A stretch of DNA of 64,000 nt from Orrella marina (GTDB lineage Bacteria; Pseudomonadota; Gammaproteobacteria; Burkholderiales; Burkholderiaceae_B). The number at the start of each line of letters is the position of its first letter. The stretch's first letter is position 1. The notes under the pieces were generated by a model. It saw nothing but the letters and a program-made list of their open reading frames with translations, did not search any database and had not been told where the DNA came from. Positions 46,910 to 56,895 of this stretch are shown piece by piece. Both the position numbers and the translations under genes were made by a program. The stretch spans positions 1,922,001 to 1,986,000 of the forward strand of contig NZ_CP028901.1 in NCBI RefSeq assembly GCF_003058465.1, read 5' to 3'.

Positions 46910-48139
46910 TCAATATTCAGCGGACTTGCCGGTTAACGCAACACCAGCTCTTAGCAACCTGTAAGCAGCCATATCAACCAGTCGGGCCCACCAAGACAAG
47001 CCGACCAGATTCGCCTCGTTCACAGGCACAGCATGACATGCGATCTCTTGCTCGAGTTGCTGCTTGAGTTCGGCCGCAAACGATGGGCTTTTAACCAGGA
47101 CGTTTGCCTCACGAGCAAGCAAGAGACTAAATGGATCAAGATTGGAAGAGCCGACCATCGCACCATCATCGATAACAGCAACCTTTGCATGCAGGAAGCT
47201 GACCTTGTACTCATAAATTTCCAGACCCGCGCGCAACATGGCCTGGTATCGATGACGGGATGCCTCGTATTGCAACGGGTATTCCGATCGCCCCTGCAGG
47301 AGTAGTCTGACCCTCACACCCCGGCGAGCGGCATCAGCCAAAGCGCGGCGCAATCTGAGTCCAGGAAAGAAATACGCATTGGCGATCAGAACCTCTGTTT
47401 TCGACGCACTGATTGCCTTGATATAAGCATCCTCAATCGTGCGTCGGTTGCCGATGTTGTCGCGCAAAAGCAGAATCGCGCACACGCCGTCCTGATAGAC
47501 TGGCTGCTGCCAAAGTTTCTGCTTTCGGGCCCAGTCGCGCCAGCGCAATAGCCTGCGATAGAAACCTCCCCAGTCATCCCGACGCCGCCAGCCCATCCGC
47601 AACCACAGTCTGCGCTGAGCTCGCGATACATCTGTCACGAGCGGGCCTTGAATTCTTATCGCAAAATCAAACCGCGGACGAGCTGCACTACCTTGGTCCG
47701 GCACATCCACCAAGTCATCCAGAATATTGATACCGCCCACAAACGCGACACGATGATCCACCACCATGGTCTTTCTGTGCATTCGGCGTAACCGCCTCAG
47801 ACTCAGGCGAATCCAGCCGATGCCCTCGGGCTCTGGCCGATAGACTCGGCACCGTGCGCCCATACTCTGCAACCGACTGACCAACACCGGGAGCTGACGC
47901 ATTGATCCAAAGCCGTCGAGTACCACACGCACCTTGACTCCGCGCCGGCAGGCGCTCTCGAGACAATCAAGCAAAGCCAGGCCAGACACATCAAGATTGA
48001 AAATGTACGTTTCGAGATGAATCTGATGTCGGGCAGCATCAATCGCCGCAAACATCGCCGGAAACAACTCAGCTCCGTTGCGCAGAAGTTCCACATGCTG
48101 TCCGGCTCGCCAGCGGTGGCCAAGATCAAACTCGCTCAT
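46910..48139 (-). CDS. clsB: Cardiolipin synthase B-like phospholipase D-family protein
   Basis: The 409-residue protein has two HKD motifs, HRKTMVVDHRVAFVGG near residue 126 and HAKVAVIDDGAMVGSSN near 306, arranged as in ClsB. It should join phospholipids to form cardiolipin at the inner membrane. It is divergent from the maf-type gene and separates it from yceD, which is often adjacent to yceF in related genomes. Confidence 0.9.
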   Translation of the reverse strand: MSEFDLGHRWRAGQHVELLRNGAELFPAMFAAIDAARHQIHLETYIFNLDVSGLALLDCLESACRRGVKVRVVLDGFGSMRQLPVLVSRLQSMGARCRVYRPEPEGIGWIRLSLRRLRRMHRKTMVVDHRVAFVGGINILDDLVDVPDQGSAARPRFDFAIRIQGPLVTDVSRAQRRLWLRMGWRRRDDWGGFYRRLLRWRDWARKQKLWQQPVYQDGVCAILLLRDNIGNRRTIEDAYIKAISASKTEVLIANAYFFPGLRLRRALADAARRGVRVRLLLQGRSEYPLQYEASRHRYQAMLRAGLEIYEYKVSFLHAKVAVIDDGAMVGSSNLDPFSLLLAREANVLVKSPSFAAELKQQLEQEIACHAVPVNEANLVGLSWWARLVDMAAYRLLRAGVALTGKSAEY

Positions 48140-48306
48140 GATTATTTTGCCTGTTTCGCAGCCTGACCCACAAAAGCCACATTCGCAGCAGATAGAATAC
48201 GGTGCTGCACTGGTAACCGCAAAGACCCCACTCTTACCGACCCTTGCCCGACCGAGTACGTGTTACATCGGCCTTCCCTGCAACCATCATCGAATTTCCG
48301 CCAGAC

Positions 48307-48903
48307 GTGACCACACTTGACCTGATTCTTGCATCAAGCTCCCGCTACAGACAGGCTCAGCTGCAATCACTTGGACTAGCCTTTCGCACCGCTGTACCGA
48401 ATATTGACGAGGTTGCGCTTTCCCACGAAACGCCGTTATCAATTTCCAGAAGGCTGGCGCTGTCAAAAGCGCTTGCGGTCGCGAAACAATGCCCCGCAAG
48501 CGTTGTCATCGGTGCCGATCAAGTACTTGATCTGGACGGTTTGCCACTCGGCAAACCGGGGTCCCACGATGCAGCGACCAGGCAATTACGGCTTCTGTCA
48601 GGTCGGGTTGCATACTTTCACAGCGCAGTGAGTGTCATCAGCCCTCGCACACAGCAGGTGACCGTTTCCACCACACGCGCAGTGTTCCGACAACTCAGTG
48701 TGACGCAGATCGAGTCATACCTGCTTTTCGATCGACCTTACGACACCGCGGGTAGTGCCAAGGCCGAAAGCCTGGGTATTGCATTGCTGGAAGAGCTTTC
48801 CAGCGACGATCCAAGTGCGATCATCGGACTCCCACTGATCGCACTCACCCGACTGCTTAATAATATAGGCATTGATCCCATCAGCCTGAGCAAACAAGGA
48901 TAA
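48307..48903 (+). CDS. Maf-type nucleotide pyrophosphatase (YceF-like)
   Basis: Maf proteins hydrolyse non-canonical nucleoside triphosphates; the YceF subgroup prefers 7-methyl-GTP. The protein begins LDLILASSSRYRQ, has the general-base region VVIGADQVLDLDG and ends in IGLPLIALTRLL. The GTG at 48307 gives 198 residues, close to YceF (194); a TTG at 48244 would add 21 residues with no similarity. It starts a short operon with the methylase that follows by four bases. Confidence 0.86.
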   Translation: MTTLDLILASSSRYRQAQLQSLGLAFRTAVPNIDEVALSHETPLSISRRLALSKALAVAKQCPASVVIGADQVLDLDGLPLGKPGSHDAATRQLRLLSGRVAYFHSAVSVISPRTQQVTVSTTRAVFRQLSVTQIESYLLFDRPYDTAGSAKAESLGIALLEELSSDDPSAIIGLPLIALTRLLNNIGIDPISLSKQG

Positions 48904-48907
48904 CGCC

Positions 48908-49615
48908 GTGCCTGGCACTCTACACCTCATACCTGTCAGCCTTGCGGACGTGCAAGCCAGCATCTGGCTGCCAGATCATGTCCAGAAGGTAGCGAGCAAG
49001 CTGACTCGTTATATCGCCGAGAACGCAAAAACTGCGCGCGCCTTCCTAAAGCAGATGCCATTGGAACATCCTATCCAGAGCGTTCAGATTGAGACGCTGA
49101 GCCAGCGGGCAACGGATGTACAAATCAGTCAATGGCTCACACCACTTATGGATGGACAGGACATTGGACTGGTATCCGAGGCTGGCTGCCCCGCGGTCGC
49201 AGATCCCGGAGCACGGGTTGTCATGCTTGCCCACCAGATGGGCGTCATCGTCAAACCGTGGGTCGGGCCCTCATCTATTCTGCTTGGACTGATGGGCAGT
49301 GGATTGCAAGGCCAGCGATTCTCCTTCCATGGGTACGTTCCGGTCAAACCAGACGCACGCAAGCAGACATTACGCCTACTTGAGCAAGTTTCACAGAAAG
49401 AGGATCGGACTCAGATCCTGATCGAAACTCCCTACAGAAATCAGGCAATGCTCGACACACTGATCAGCTCGCTGCGGCCCCAGACCCGCCTGTGCGTTGC
49501 CAGTGGGCTGACTGGTCCAAACGAATGGATCAGGACCGAGAAGATATCCAACTGGCCAAAGATACGATGCCCAGACCTGTCCAGGGCACCGACCTTGTTC
49601 CTGTTTCAGGCCTGA
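48908..49615 (+). CDS. RsmI-like SAM-dependent methyltransferase
   Basis: The 235-residue protein has the tetrapyrrole methylase (SAM-dependent) fold: VSEAGCPAVADPGARVV and VGPSSILLGLMGSG are RsmI-like. It begins GTLHLIPVSLAD and is shorter than RsmI (about 286), matching the small paralogue often beside maf. It starts at a GTG four bases after the maf-type gene. It may methylate rRNA or another substrate; RsmI identity is not claimed. Confidence 0.83.
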   Translation: MPGTLHLIPVSLADVQASIWLPDHVQKVASKLTRYIAENAKTARAFLKQMPLEHPIQSVQIETLSQRATDVQISQWLTPLMDGQDIGLVSEAGCPAVADPGARVVMLAHQMGVIVKPWVGPSSILLGLMGSGLQGQRFSFHGYVPVKPDARKQTLRLLEQVSQKEDRTQILIETPYRNQAMLDTLISSLRPQTRLCVASGLTGPNEWIRTEKISNWPKIRCPDLSRAPTLFLFQA

Positions 49616-50232
49616 GAGCGCCGACGATACTGAATCTTGCGAAGGACTCGCCAAGCGAGCAATGCCACGGCAATGGCACCGTAAACCATGACGTCAGCGT
49701 AATCATTCTTGCCGGCTTTGTGAAGCCAGTAATGCAGAATGATCGCCAGAGTGGCGCCATAGATCCATTGGTGCAAGGACTTCCAGCGCTTATTGAGACG
49801 CTTCATTGCCCACTGATTTGAAGTAGCAGCCAGAATCGTGAAAATCAGGAATGCGACAGAACCGAATGCCACAAACGGACGCTCAAGAATGTCATTCCAC
49901 ATGCCTGACAAGCCAAAGGCATGCTCCCAACCCGCCCAGGACAACATGTGCAACGTCGCGTAGAAGAACGCTGTCAAACCAAGCATCCGGCGCAAGCGGA
50001 CCAGTGCTGGCTCCCCAAGCGCAACCTGAACCGGCGTCACGGCCAAGGTCAGCAAGAGCGCCACTAATGCCCAGGTTCCCGAAGAACGCGTCAGAAACTC
50101 GACTGGATTGGCAGTCAGGCCGTCTGTCCATCCGAGATACAACCACCGGATGACCGGATAGCCACAAACAACCAGTAGCCAGGGCTTCCAGGCATCGACC
50201 TGATTTGCAGACAAACGGTTTGATCGGATCAT
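49606..50232 (-). CDS. msrQ: Heme-binding membrane subunit MsrQ
   Basis: MsrQ passes quinol-derived electrons to the periplasmic methionine sulfoxide reductase MsrP. The 208-residue protein has about six hydrophobic helices and conserved histidines (YATLHMLSW and LHQWIYGATLAIILHYWLHK) that bind heme. It lies 88 bases after msrP and overlaps the convergent methylase end by ten bases. Confidence 0.93.
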   Translation of the reverse strand: MIRSNRLSANQVDAWKPWLLVVCGYPVIRWLYLGWTDGLTANPVEFLTRSSGTWALVALLLTLAVTPVQVALGEPALVRLRRMLGLTAFFYATLHMLSWAGWEHAFGLSGMWNDILERPFVAFGSVAFLIFTILAATSNQWAMKRLNKRWKSLHQWIYGATLAIILHYWLHKAGKNDYADVMVYGAIAVALLAWRVLRKIQYRRRSQA

Positions 50233-50320
50233 GGTTGTCCGGCGTCCCTGGAATGCTTGTCACCCCGGAAGGAAAATGACGAAACAGAAGGAAAAAGAGA
50301 ATCGATCAGATCACCGGAGA

Positions 50321-51289
50321 TCAATAGTTTTTAGCCAGATCCATGCCTGAATAAAGACTGGCAACCTGGTCGGCATAACCGTTAAACATCAGCGTCGGGC
50401 GGCGTGGCGTAAAGAACCCGCCTTCTCCGATTCTGCGCTCTGTTGCCTGGCTCCAGCGCGGGTGGCGAACCTCAGGGTTTACATTCGCGTAAAAACCGTA
50501 CTCCTGAGGAGCGACAGCAACCCAGCTCGGTGTGGGTTGCTGTTCAGTCACGCGGATCGCCACAATAGACTTGGCTGATTTGAAACCGTACTTCCAAGGC
50601 ACGACGAGTCTGACCGGCGCACCATTCTGGTTCGGGAGCACCTTGCCGTACAGGCCGAAAGTCAACAAGGTCAGCGGATGCATGGCTTCGTCCATTCGCA
50701 AAGCTTCCCGGTAAGGCCATTCCAGGACACGCGAACGCAAACCAGGCATGACATCAGGCTGCATATCGGTAACAAACTCGACGTACTTGGCGTTACCTGT
50801 CGGCTCTACTTTCTTGAGCAAGCTCGCCAGGGAGTAGCCGACCCAGGGGATGACCATGGACCACCCCTCGACGCAACGCAAGCGATACACGCGCTCCTGC
50901 ATAGGCTCAAGCGCCAGCAACTCCTCAAGTCCGAAGGTACCAGGCTTGCCAACTTCACCTTCCACTCGCACAGACCATGGGTCAGTCACCATCTTGCCGG
51001 CGTATCGCGAGGGATCAGACTTGTCCAGACCAAACTCGTAGAAGTTGTTGTAGGAGGTGACATCCTTTTCCGGGGTCGTCGCATCCATCAGAAGGTAGTC
51101 CCGGTTTACTTGCGCTGGCAGGTCCCGCCCACCTGCACTGGTATTGGCGACAGACACATCAGCAAGCCCCGCGAGCGCAACACCTGCACCTGCAGCCACT
51201 CCTGCCGAAATAAACCGCCGCCGGTTGACCCAGACTTCCTCTGGTGTGATCTCTGAGGGCTTTGGCTGATTGAACCGATAACTGGCCAT
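50321..51289 (-). CDS. msrP: Methionine sulfoxide reductase catalytic subunit MsrP
   Basis: This periplasmic molybdopterin enzyme repairs oxidised methionines in envelope proteins. The 322-residue protein begins with a twin-arginine signal ([13 protein letters not shown]), and the molybdenum-ligating Cys is in [15 protein letters not shown]. The C-terminal domain follows the sulfite-oxidase fold. It forms an operon with msrQ. Confidence 0.95.
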   Translation of the reverse strand: MASYRFNQPKPSEITPEEVWVNRRRFISAGVAAGAGVALAGLADVSVANTSAGGRDLPAQVNRDYLLMDATTPEKDVTSYNNFYEFGLDKSDPSRYAGKMVTDPWSVRVEGEVGKPGTFGLEELLALEPMQERVYRLRCVEGWSMVIPWVGYSLASLLKKVEPTGNAKYVEFVTDMQPDVMPGLRSRVLEWPYREALRMDEAMHPLTLLTFGLYGKVLPNQNGAPVRLVVPWKYGFKSAKSIVAIRVTEQQPTPSWVAVAPQEYGFYANVNPEVRHPRWSQATERRIGEGGFFTPRRPTLMFNGYADQVASLYSGMDLAKNY

Positions 51290-51329
51290 TCAAATTCTCC
51301 ATGGGTGCCACACACCCCGAAGGGTAACT

Positions 51330-51983
51330 TCAGACTCGCTGGACCAACCACTGGTGAACAGTATCTGTACCTGAAAGGATGGCCTGATGCGGATGCCTGC
51401 GCAGTTCCTGTTCAGAATGTGCTCCGTACGTCACACCTAATCCGTGAACGCAGGCATTTGCCGCCATATTCAGATCATGGGATGTGTCACCGATCATGAC
51501 AACCTTCTCAGGCGCCACACAAAGCTCATCCATCAATTCAAGGAGCATCCCCGGATGAGGCTTGCCAAACGTTTCATCCGCACATCTGGACGACGCAAAA
51601 TACCGCTCTATGCCACTTGCCTTGAACGCTCGATCCAGCCCGACACGACTTTTTCCTGTTGCAACTGCAAGCATCACGCCACGGCCGACCAGTGATTCCA
51701 GCATCTCTGTGACCCCATCAAACAGTTTAAGTTCACTGTCTCGCATCAGATAATGATACCGATAGCGCTCAAGAAACTGCTTGCGATCACGCTCGGTCAG
51801 ATCTGGGACGGCATGCTCTAGTGCCTGCTGCAAGGAGAGTCCGATCACCCAGCTTGCGCGCTCCTCATCAGGCACAGCAAGTCCAAGATCAGCGCTAGCG
51901 GCCTGGATTGCCCGCGTAATATCGCGGGTCGAATCCATCAGGGTGCCATCCCAGTCAAAGATAACCAGCTCGTATTGACTCAT
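51330..51983 (-). CDS. HAD-family phosphatase (Gph-like)
   Basis: The 217-residue protein has the HAD motifs: FDWDGTLMDST (nucleophile Asp), ATGKSR, and GDTSHDLNMAANA. It resembles phosphoglycolate phosphatase and related pyrophosphatases. Its ATG overlaps the rluC stop by four bases (ATGA), a pairing common in Burkholderiales. The substrate is unproven. Confidence 0.88.
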   Translation of the reverse strand: MSQYELVIFDWDGTLMDSTRDITRAIQAASADLGLAVPDEERASWVIGLSLQQALEHAVPDLTERDRKQFLERYRYHYLMRDSELKLFDGVTEMLESLVGRGVMLAVATGKSRVGLDRAFKASGIERYFASSRCADETFGKPHPGMLLELMDELCVAPEKVVMIGDTSHDLNMAANACVHGLGVTYGAHSEQELRRHPHQAILSGTDTVHQWLVQRV

Positions 51984-52957
51984 TCAGACTGCTCCACCAA
52001 ACCGAGTGCAAATTCGCAGGTATCGGGCAAAGTAGCCTCGAGTGCGAGATACTGGCCTGTCAAGGGGTGAATAAACGTAAGGCTTGCCGCGTGCAGAAAC
52101 ATGCGTTTGAATCCGCTTGATGCAAACCATCTTGAATCTTCTTCGTCACCATATTTATCGTCACCGACAATTGGATGGCCGAGCGACGCGAGATGAACCC
52201 GGATCTGGTGCGTCCGGCCGGTTCTCAGTTCGGCATCCACCAGTGAATAACCGGCAAACCGTTTCAGACAAGTCACAACGGTATGAGCCTGCTGCCCCTG
52301 CTCATCAACCCGCACTCGCCTTTCGCCAGACGGGGTACTCCATTTGGTCAGACGCTGTCGTACATGCTGACGATCGTTAGCAACACGCCCTTTGACCAGC
52401 GCCAGGTAGTGTTTGCGAAACTCTCCGTCGCGCATCATCTCGTGCAGGCGGATCAACGCCTTGCGCTGCTTGGCCAGAATCAGCAATCCCGACGTGTCGC
52501 GGTCAAGCCGGTGCACAAGCTCGAGAAACCGGGCCTGTGGGCGCGCCGCCCTGATTGCCTCGATCACCCCGAAGGACACGCCACTGCCTCCGTGCACGGC
52601 GGTCCCGGCCGGCTTGTCAATGACCAGAATAGAGTCATCCTCGAACACAACCGGAAACTCTCTGCCGGGCACCTTGCGCTCGCTTTCTGGTGCCATCCGA
52701 AAGGGGGGAACCCGGATCACGTCACCGATCTGAATTCGGTAATCAACAGATGTACGGGAACGGTTGACCCGAACAGACCCGGATCTGACAGCCTTGTAGA
52801 GATGACTTTTAGGGACACCTTTACAAAGTCGAATCAGGAAATTGTCCAGGCGCTGACCTTCATGGGCCGCAGTCACCTCCACCATGCGTACGACCGGCGT
52901 AGGCTGGCCGATCTGGCGTTCTTCTTTGCGGTTATCAAAAACAGGCATATAATCCAT
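51980..52957 (-). CDS. rluC: 23S rRNA pseudouridine synthase RluC
   Basis: RluC modifies 23S rRNA helices. The 325-residue protein has an S4 domain at about residues 30-90 (RLDNFLIRLCKGVPKSHLYK) and the catalytic Asp in HRLDRDTSGLL. An in-frame ATG at 52948 is another possible start. It is divergent from rne, as in E. coli, and a promoter for rne overlaps its first codons. Confidence 0.93.
   Translation of the reverse strand: MDYMPVFDNRKEERQIGQPTPVVRMVEVTAAHEGQRLDNFLIRLCKGVPKSHLYKAVRSGSVRVNRSRTSVDYRIQIGDVIRVPPFRMAPESERKVPGREFPVVFEDDSILVIDKPAGTAVHGGSGVSFGVIEAIRAARPQARFLELVHRLDRDTSGLLILAKQRKALIRLHEMMRDGEFRKHYLALVKGRVANDRQHVRQRLTKWSTPSGERRVRVDEQGQQAHTVVTCLKRFAGYSLVDAELRTGRTHQIRVHLASLGHPIVGDDKYGDEEDSRWFASSGFKRMFLHAASLTFIHPLTGQYLALEATLPDTCEFALGLVEQSE
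52926..52953 (+). promoter_or_regulatory. Sigma-70-like promoter for rne, within the rluC start
   Basis: TTGCGG and TATAAT are separated by 16 bases, with a perfect -10 box. Transcripts would have an rne leader of about 420 nt, similar in layout to the long autoregulatory rne leader of E. coli. Confidence 0.6.
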
Positions 52958-53383
52958 TTAGCCTTAAAGGGTCTGGAATGCGACCGACGTCGAGATTCGC
53001 TGCTTAAAGCGCGCGTCTCCGTCCTGACGGCGATTGTACCGTCAGCTTCGCCAGACCTGTGGTGACCGACCGCCGGAAACATGGATTCCCCGGCACGGCA
53101 AGAACGAAACGTTTCGCAAGAACAAACTGTCGATATTTTCTGCCACCAGGCTGATGCAGTAATCGCCTGGGGTATTCAATACACTTAACCTGGCTTTGAC
53201 TTTAGTTGAAACCTGACCGACTGTACGAACGATGCGCCTTCCGGCGCGAGCGCCATATTGCTTGCTGATTAGCCTCTTCCCGGTCTTCTGATCCGGCGTG
53301 AAGCGGCTGCGTTTCGATGCTTGAACCATCGGTCTCCAGGGCTGCGCGACACTGACGTCGCGACAACCTGATGGAGAGTTTGA
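52958..53383 (+). promoter_or_regulatory. Long 5' leader of rne
   Basis: No gene is seen in this 426-bp stretch. It holds several potential hairpins, including GCGCC-TTCC-GGCGC at 53234-53247. In E. coli RNase E binds hairpins in its own leader to limit its level; the same role here is an inference. Confidence 0.5.
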
Positions 53384-56300
53384 ATGAAACGCATGTTGTT
53401 CAATGCAACGCACCAAGAAGAGTTACGCGTTGCTATCGTTGATGGGCAAAAGCTCATTGACCTGGATATCGAAACCGCCGGCCGCGAACAGCGCAAAGGC
53501 AATATCTACAAAGGAGTCATCACCCGGATCGAACCAGGTCTTGAGGCCTGCTTTGTCAATTACGGTGAAGAGCGTCACGGCTTCCTGCCTTTTAAGGAAG
53601 TTGCTCGTTCCTATTTCAAGGAAGGAATCGATGTCCGGTCAGCCAGGATCCAGGACGCACTCAAGGAAGGCCAGGAGCTGATCGTACAGGTCGAGAAGGA
53701 AGAGCGCGGCAATAAAGGCGCTGCCCTCACGACATTTGTTTCGCTCGCAGGCCGCTACCTGGTCCTGATGCCGAACAACCCTCGCGGTGGTGGCGTGTCG
53801 AGGCGAGTCGAAGGCGAGGACCGCCAGGAACTGCGCGAAGCCATGGACCAGCTCGACATCCCGCAGGGGATGAGCATCATCGCACGCACCGCTGGTATCG
53901 GGCGATCTGTTGAAGAGCTGCAATGGGATCTTTCCTATCTGATGCAACTCTGGCACGCGATTGACGGCGCAGCCAAATCCAACCCGGCCCCGATTCTCAT
54001 TTATCTGGAATCCAGTCTGGTTATCCGTGCCATCCGCGATTACTTCTCGCCAGACATCGGTGAGATCCTGATCGACACGGATGACATTGCCGACCAGGCC
54101 AGCGCGTTCATGAGCGTGGTGATGCCGGACAACGTCCATCGGGTCAAGCGCTATCAGGATGACGTCCCGCTGTTTTCACGGTTTCAAATCGAGCACCAGA
54201 TCGAAACAGCCTATTCCAGACACGTCAATCTGCCTTCTGGTGGATCGATCGTTGTCGACCACACTGAGGCGCTGGTCGCAATCGACGTAAACTCGGCGCG
54301 CTCTACGCGTGGCGCTGATATTGAAGAAACTGCGCTGCGAACGAACCTCGAAGCAGCGGAAGAGGCCGCGCGCCAGCTGCGTTTGAGAGACCTTGGCGGT
54401 CTGATCGTGATCGATTTCATCGACATGGAAGACAGCAAGAACCAACGTGCTGTCGAACAGAAACTGCGCGAAGCTCTACATGTGGACCGGGCACGGGTTC
54501 AGATGGGCAAGATTTCCCGCTTCGGCCTGATGGAACTATCCAGACAGAGACTTCGCCCAGCCCTGAGTGAAGGATCGCACATCACCTGCCCCCGCTGTAA
54601 CGGAACAGGTGTAATTCGTGATGCAGAGTCCAGTGCGCTTCATGTGTTGCGTCTGCTCCAGGAAGAGGCGATGAAGGAAAACACTGCGGCCATCCATGCC
54701 CAGGTTCCTGTCGAGGTCGCAACGTTCCTGCTTAATGAAAAGCGTAGCGACATCACCAAGATTGAGGCTCGCCTCAAAGTCAATTTGATGCTGATTCCAA
54801 ACAAGCATCTGGAAACGCCCCATCACATCATTGAGCGTCTGAAGCATGATGACCAGCGGCTTGAAGATCTCAAATCCAGTTTCGACCTGATTCAAGCCCC
54901 TCCCACCGACACTGGCTGGGCACCAAAAGAATCTGACACACGGATCAAGCCCGAGGCACTGGTCAAAGCGATCACGCCTTCACAGCCTGCACCACAATCC
55001 AGCACCGCAAAAACATCAGGCGCCAGTCAAACCCGTCAGGCTCAACCAAAGGCCGAGACAACTGAGGATGCCATTCGCCTTCCCGGACTGCTTTCTCGTT
55101 TCATGGCATGGCTGACCGGCGCATCAACGGCGACCACGACCGAAGAGACACCTACCGCAAAGTCTGAAAGCGCTGGACGCAGTCGCAACAGCGGCTCACG
55201 TCGTAACGCTTCACAAACCGACGGTCAGTCTTCTGGCTCCCGCGGTCGCCGCCCATCCAAGCCGCAGAGTCGTCAAGCAGATCATCAGCAAGGCACCGAA
55301 CGCAAGGCCGATGAGTCAAGCCCAAGTCCGGCAACCGTATCTGAAGTCCCCGGCCAGGAAGACCAGGCCCAGTCCGAATCGTCAAGCCGCTCACGCAACA
55401 ACCGCAGTCGTCGCAGTCGCTCGCGCAACAAGGCCCAGAACCTGGCAGCAACTTCCGAGACCGCCAATACGCAGATGGTGGATCAGCAAGCTGAGCAAAA
55501 TACGCCTGAGCCAGTCACTACGCAAGACACTGACGCTACAGATACATCAGTCGATCAGGCACGCAATGATGAACAGCAGAACGGGGAACAACTCGATCGT
55601 CCGCGTCGCCGCAGTCGCCGTGGACGCCGTTCACGCCGCCCGAGCGAAGCGAACGGTCAGAGTACCGATCAGAATGTAGAGAATCAGGATGGGCCCGCTT
55701 CTGAAGATAAGCAAGTCACTGACAATCGCTCATCCGGGCCGGACGCTCCGTCTCAACAAGTGGATGACAAAGCTGATCGAACCAGCGCTCCTGCCCAGGC
55801 GACAGCCGTAGCCTCTGTCGTGGCAACTGATCTCGCTACCAATGCAGTATCAGCTCCTCACGTGGCAGAGCCAGAGAAGGAGCCGGCATTCAAAGAGTCC
55901 TCAGCCGAAGAAGCGCCCAGCACCAAGCCTGTATCAGGTCAGACCACGTCAGAATCTGTTTCCGAACCTGTAAAGTCAAAATTGACTAACGTCGAGGATT
56001 CAGAGATTGCCTCTGACGCAATAACGTCCGCTTTGCCTGAGAACAAGCCCGTTGAACCAACGCTGCTTGCAACAGACGCTACAGATGCGAATCTCACTTC
56101 CGTTGACGCGGATGGTCAAACTGCTTCCGAGGACAAGCCCACAAGGGGCGCCGATCAAGAATCAGCGAACCTGCCTGCTCAGGCCAAGTCGGAAAAAGGT
56201 GAAGCCCTCAATTCGAATCCAATTGAGCAGGTCGCGGCAGCCTCCAGCGCAGAGACTCGCGACGTGACGTCACAAGGCGAATCATCAGTAGAGGAATCGG

Positions 56301-56686
56301 CAGTAGAACAGACGGTACCTGAAAGGCAGATAGACTCTCAGGTCAATCATGTCGCTGATACGGCTGAATCTGATGCGTCTGAATCACCAATCAGGCTCGC
56401 TAGCGAGGAGACGACACAAACGGAGGAAATTCGTGTCAGCAATAGCGTCTCTAAAGGATCGAGAAGCAATTCGAATATTGGCGAACTCAACGATGCAGAC
56501 CGTGAAACACTCCACGCAATCATCGAATCCGCAGGTCTGAAGTGGGTTGAAAGTAACCCTGAACGGGTTGCTCAAGCCAAAGAAGCCTCATCCGGTTCAC
56601 CAACCCGTCTGGGGCGTGAACCAAGGCAGATTGTCAAAGCAGAGAATCAGGAACTCGTGCAAGTAGAAACTCGCCAGCACGCCTGA
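53384..56686 (+). CDS. rne: Ribonuclease E
   Basis: RNase E starts mRNA decay and processes rRNA and tRNA. The 1100-residue protein has an S1 domain (about 35-120), the catalytic Asp301 in AIDVNSARS and Asp344 in VIDFIDM, and the zinc-link Cys402 and Cys405 in CPRCNGTG. From about residue 510 the C-terminal half is a long disordered scaffold rich in Ser, Gln and acidic residues, with Arg-rich RNA-binding patches ([11 protein letters not shown] and [14 protein letters not shown]). The end [10 protein letters not shown] is a motif of beta-proteobacterial RNase E. Confidence 0.96.
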   Translation: MKRMLFNATHQEELRVAIVDGQKLIDLDIETAGREQRKGNIYKGVITRIEPGLEACFVNYGEERHGFLPFKEVARSYFKEGIDVRSARIQDALKEGQELIVQVEKEERGNKGAALTTFVSLAGRYLVLMPNNPRGGGVSRRVEGEDRQELREAMDQLDIPQGMSIIARTAGIGRSVEELQWDLSYLMQLWHAIDGAAKSNPAPILIYLESSLVIRAIRDYFSPDIGEILIDTDDIADQASAFMSVVMPDNVHRVKRYQDDVPLFSRFQIEHQIETAYSRHVNLPSGGSIVVDHTEALVAIDVNSARSTRGADIEETALRTNLEAAEEAARQLRLRDLGGLIVIDFIDMEDSKNQRAVEQKLREALHVDRARVQMGKISRFGLMELSRQRLRPALSEGSHITCPRCNGTGVIRDAESSALHVLRLLQEEAMKENTAAIHAQVPVEVATFLLNEKRSDITKIEARLKVNLMLIPNKHLETPHHIIERLKHDDQRLEDLKSSFDLIQAPPTDTGWAPKESDTRIKPEALVKAITPSQPAPQSSTAKTSGASQTRQAQPKAETTEDAIRLPGLLSRFMAWLTGASTATTTEETPTAKSESAGRSRNSGSRRNASQTDGQSSGSRGRRPSKPQSRQADHQQGTERKADESSPSPATVSEVPGQEDQAQSESSSRSRNNRSRRSRSRNKAQNLAATSETANTQMVDQQAEQNTPEPVTTQDTDATDTSVDQARNDEQQNGEQLDRPRRRSRRGRRSRRPSEANGQSTDQNVENQDGPASEDKQVTDNRSSGPDAPSQQVDDKADRTSAPAQATAVASVVATDLATNAVSAPHVAEPEKEPAFKESSAEEAPSTKPVSGQTTSESVSEPVKSKLTNVEDSEIASDAITSALPENKPVEPTLLATDATDANLTSVDADGQTASEDKPTRGADQESANLPAQAKSEKGEALNSNPIEQVAAASSAETRDVTSQGESSVEESAVEQTVPERQIDSQVNHVADTAESDASESPIRLASEETTQTEEIRVSNSVSKGSRSNSNIGELNDADRETLHAIIESAGLKWVESNPERVAQAKEASSGSPTRLGREPRQIVKAENQELVQVETRQHA

Positions 56687-56711
56687 TATCCCATGTGAAG
56701 ACAGGACCACA

Positions 56712-56752
56712 AAAAGCGCTCCGAAGACTTGACAGGTCTTCGGAGCGCTTTT
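56712..56752 (+). terminator. rne terminator
   Basis: Perfect 17-bp arms (56712-56728, 56736-56752) with a 7-base loop end in TTTT. It is the boundary between rne and the mobile-element junction that follows. Confidence 0.85.
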
Positions 56753-56827
56753 CTTATGTGAGGTGAAATCCTCAACTTTCACTATCAAATAGTCACCGAC
56801 TTGGGAGTCATAGCCTGTGTTTTACTC

Positions 56828-56864
56828 CCGACTCAGACACCGATAAGGCCGGTGTCTGAGTCGG
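56828..56864. repeat. Intron stem-loop forming half of the duplicated target
   Basis: Exact 15-bp arms (56828-56842, 56850-56864) flank ATAAGGC. The 3' arm lies inside the 50-bp duplicated segment, so only this arm recurs on the far side of the IS. Confidence 0.7.
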
Positions 56865-56895
56865 CAAAACCGATTTCTCGCGCCGACCCATCCGT
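56846..56895. repeat. Left copy of the 50-bp target duplication
   Basis: Identical over all 50 bases to 58570-58619 and ends exactly at the left inverted repeat of the IS. Confidence 0.85.

Noticed and set aside
56828..56864. Interpretation of the CCGACTCAGACACCG repeat as IS terminal repeats
   Set aside because: The same arm and its flank occur on both sides as part of the 50-bp duplication; the CTGACTTCTGCCA-type repeats abutting the duplication are better ends.
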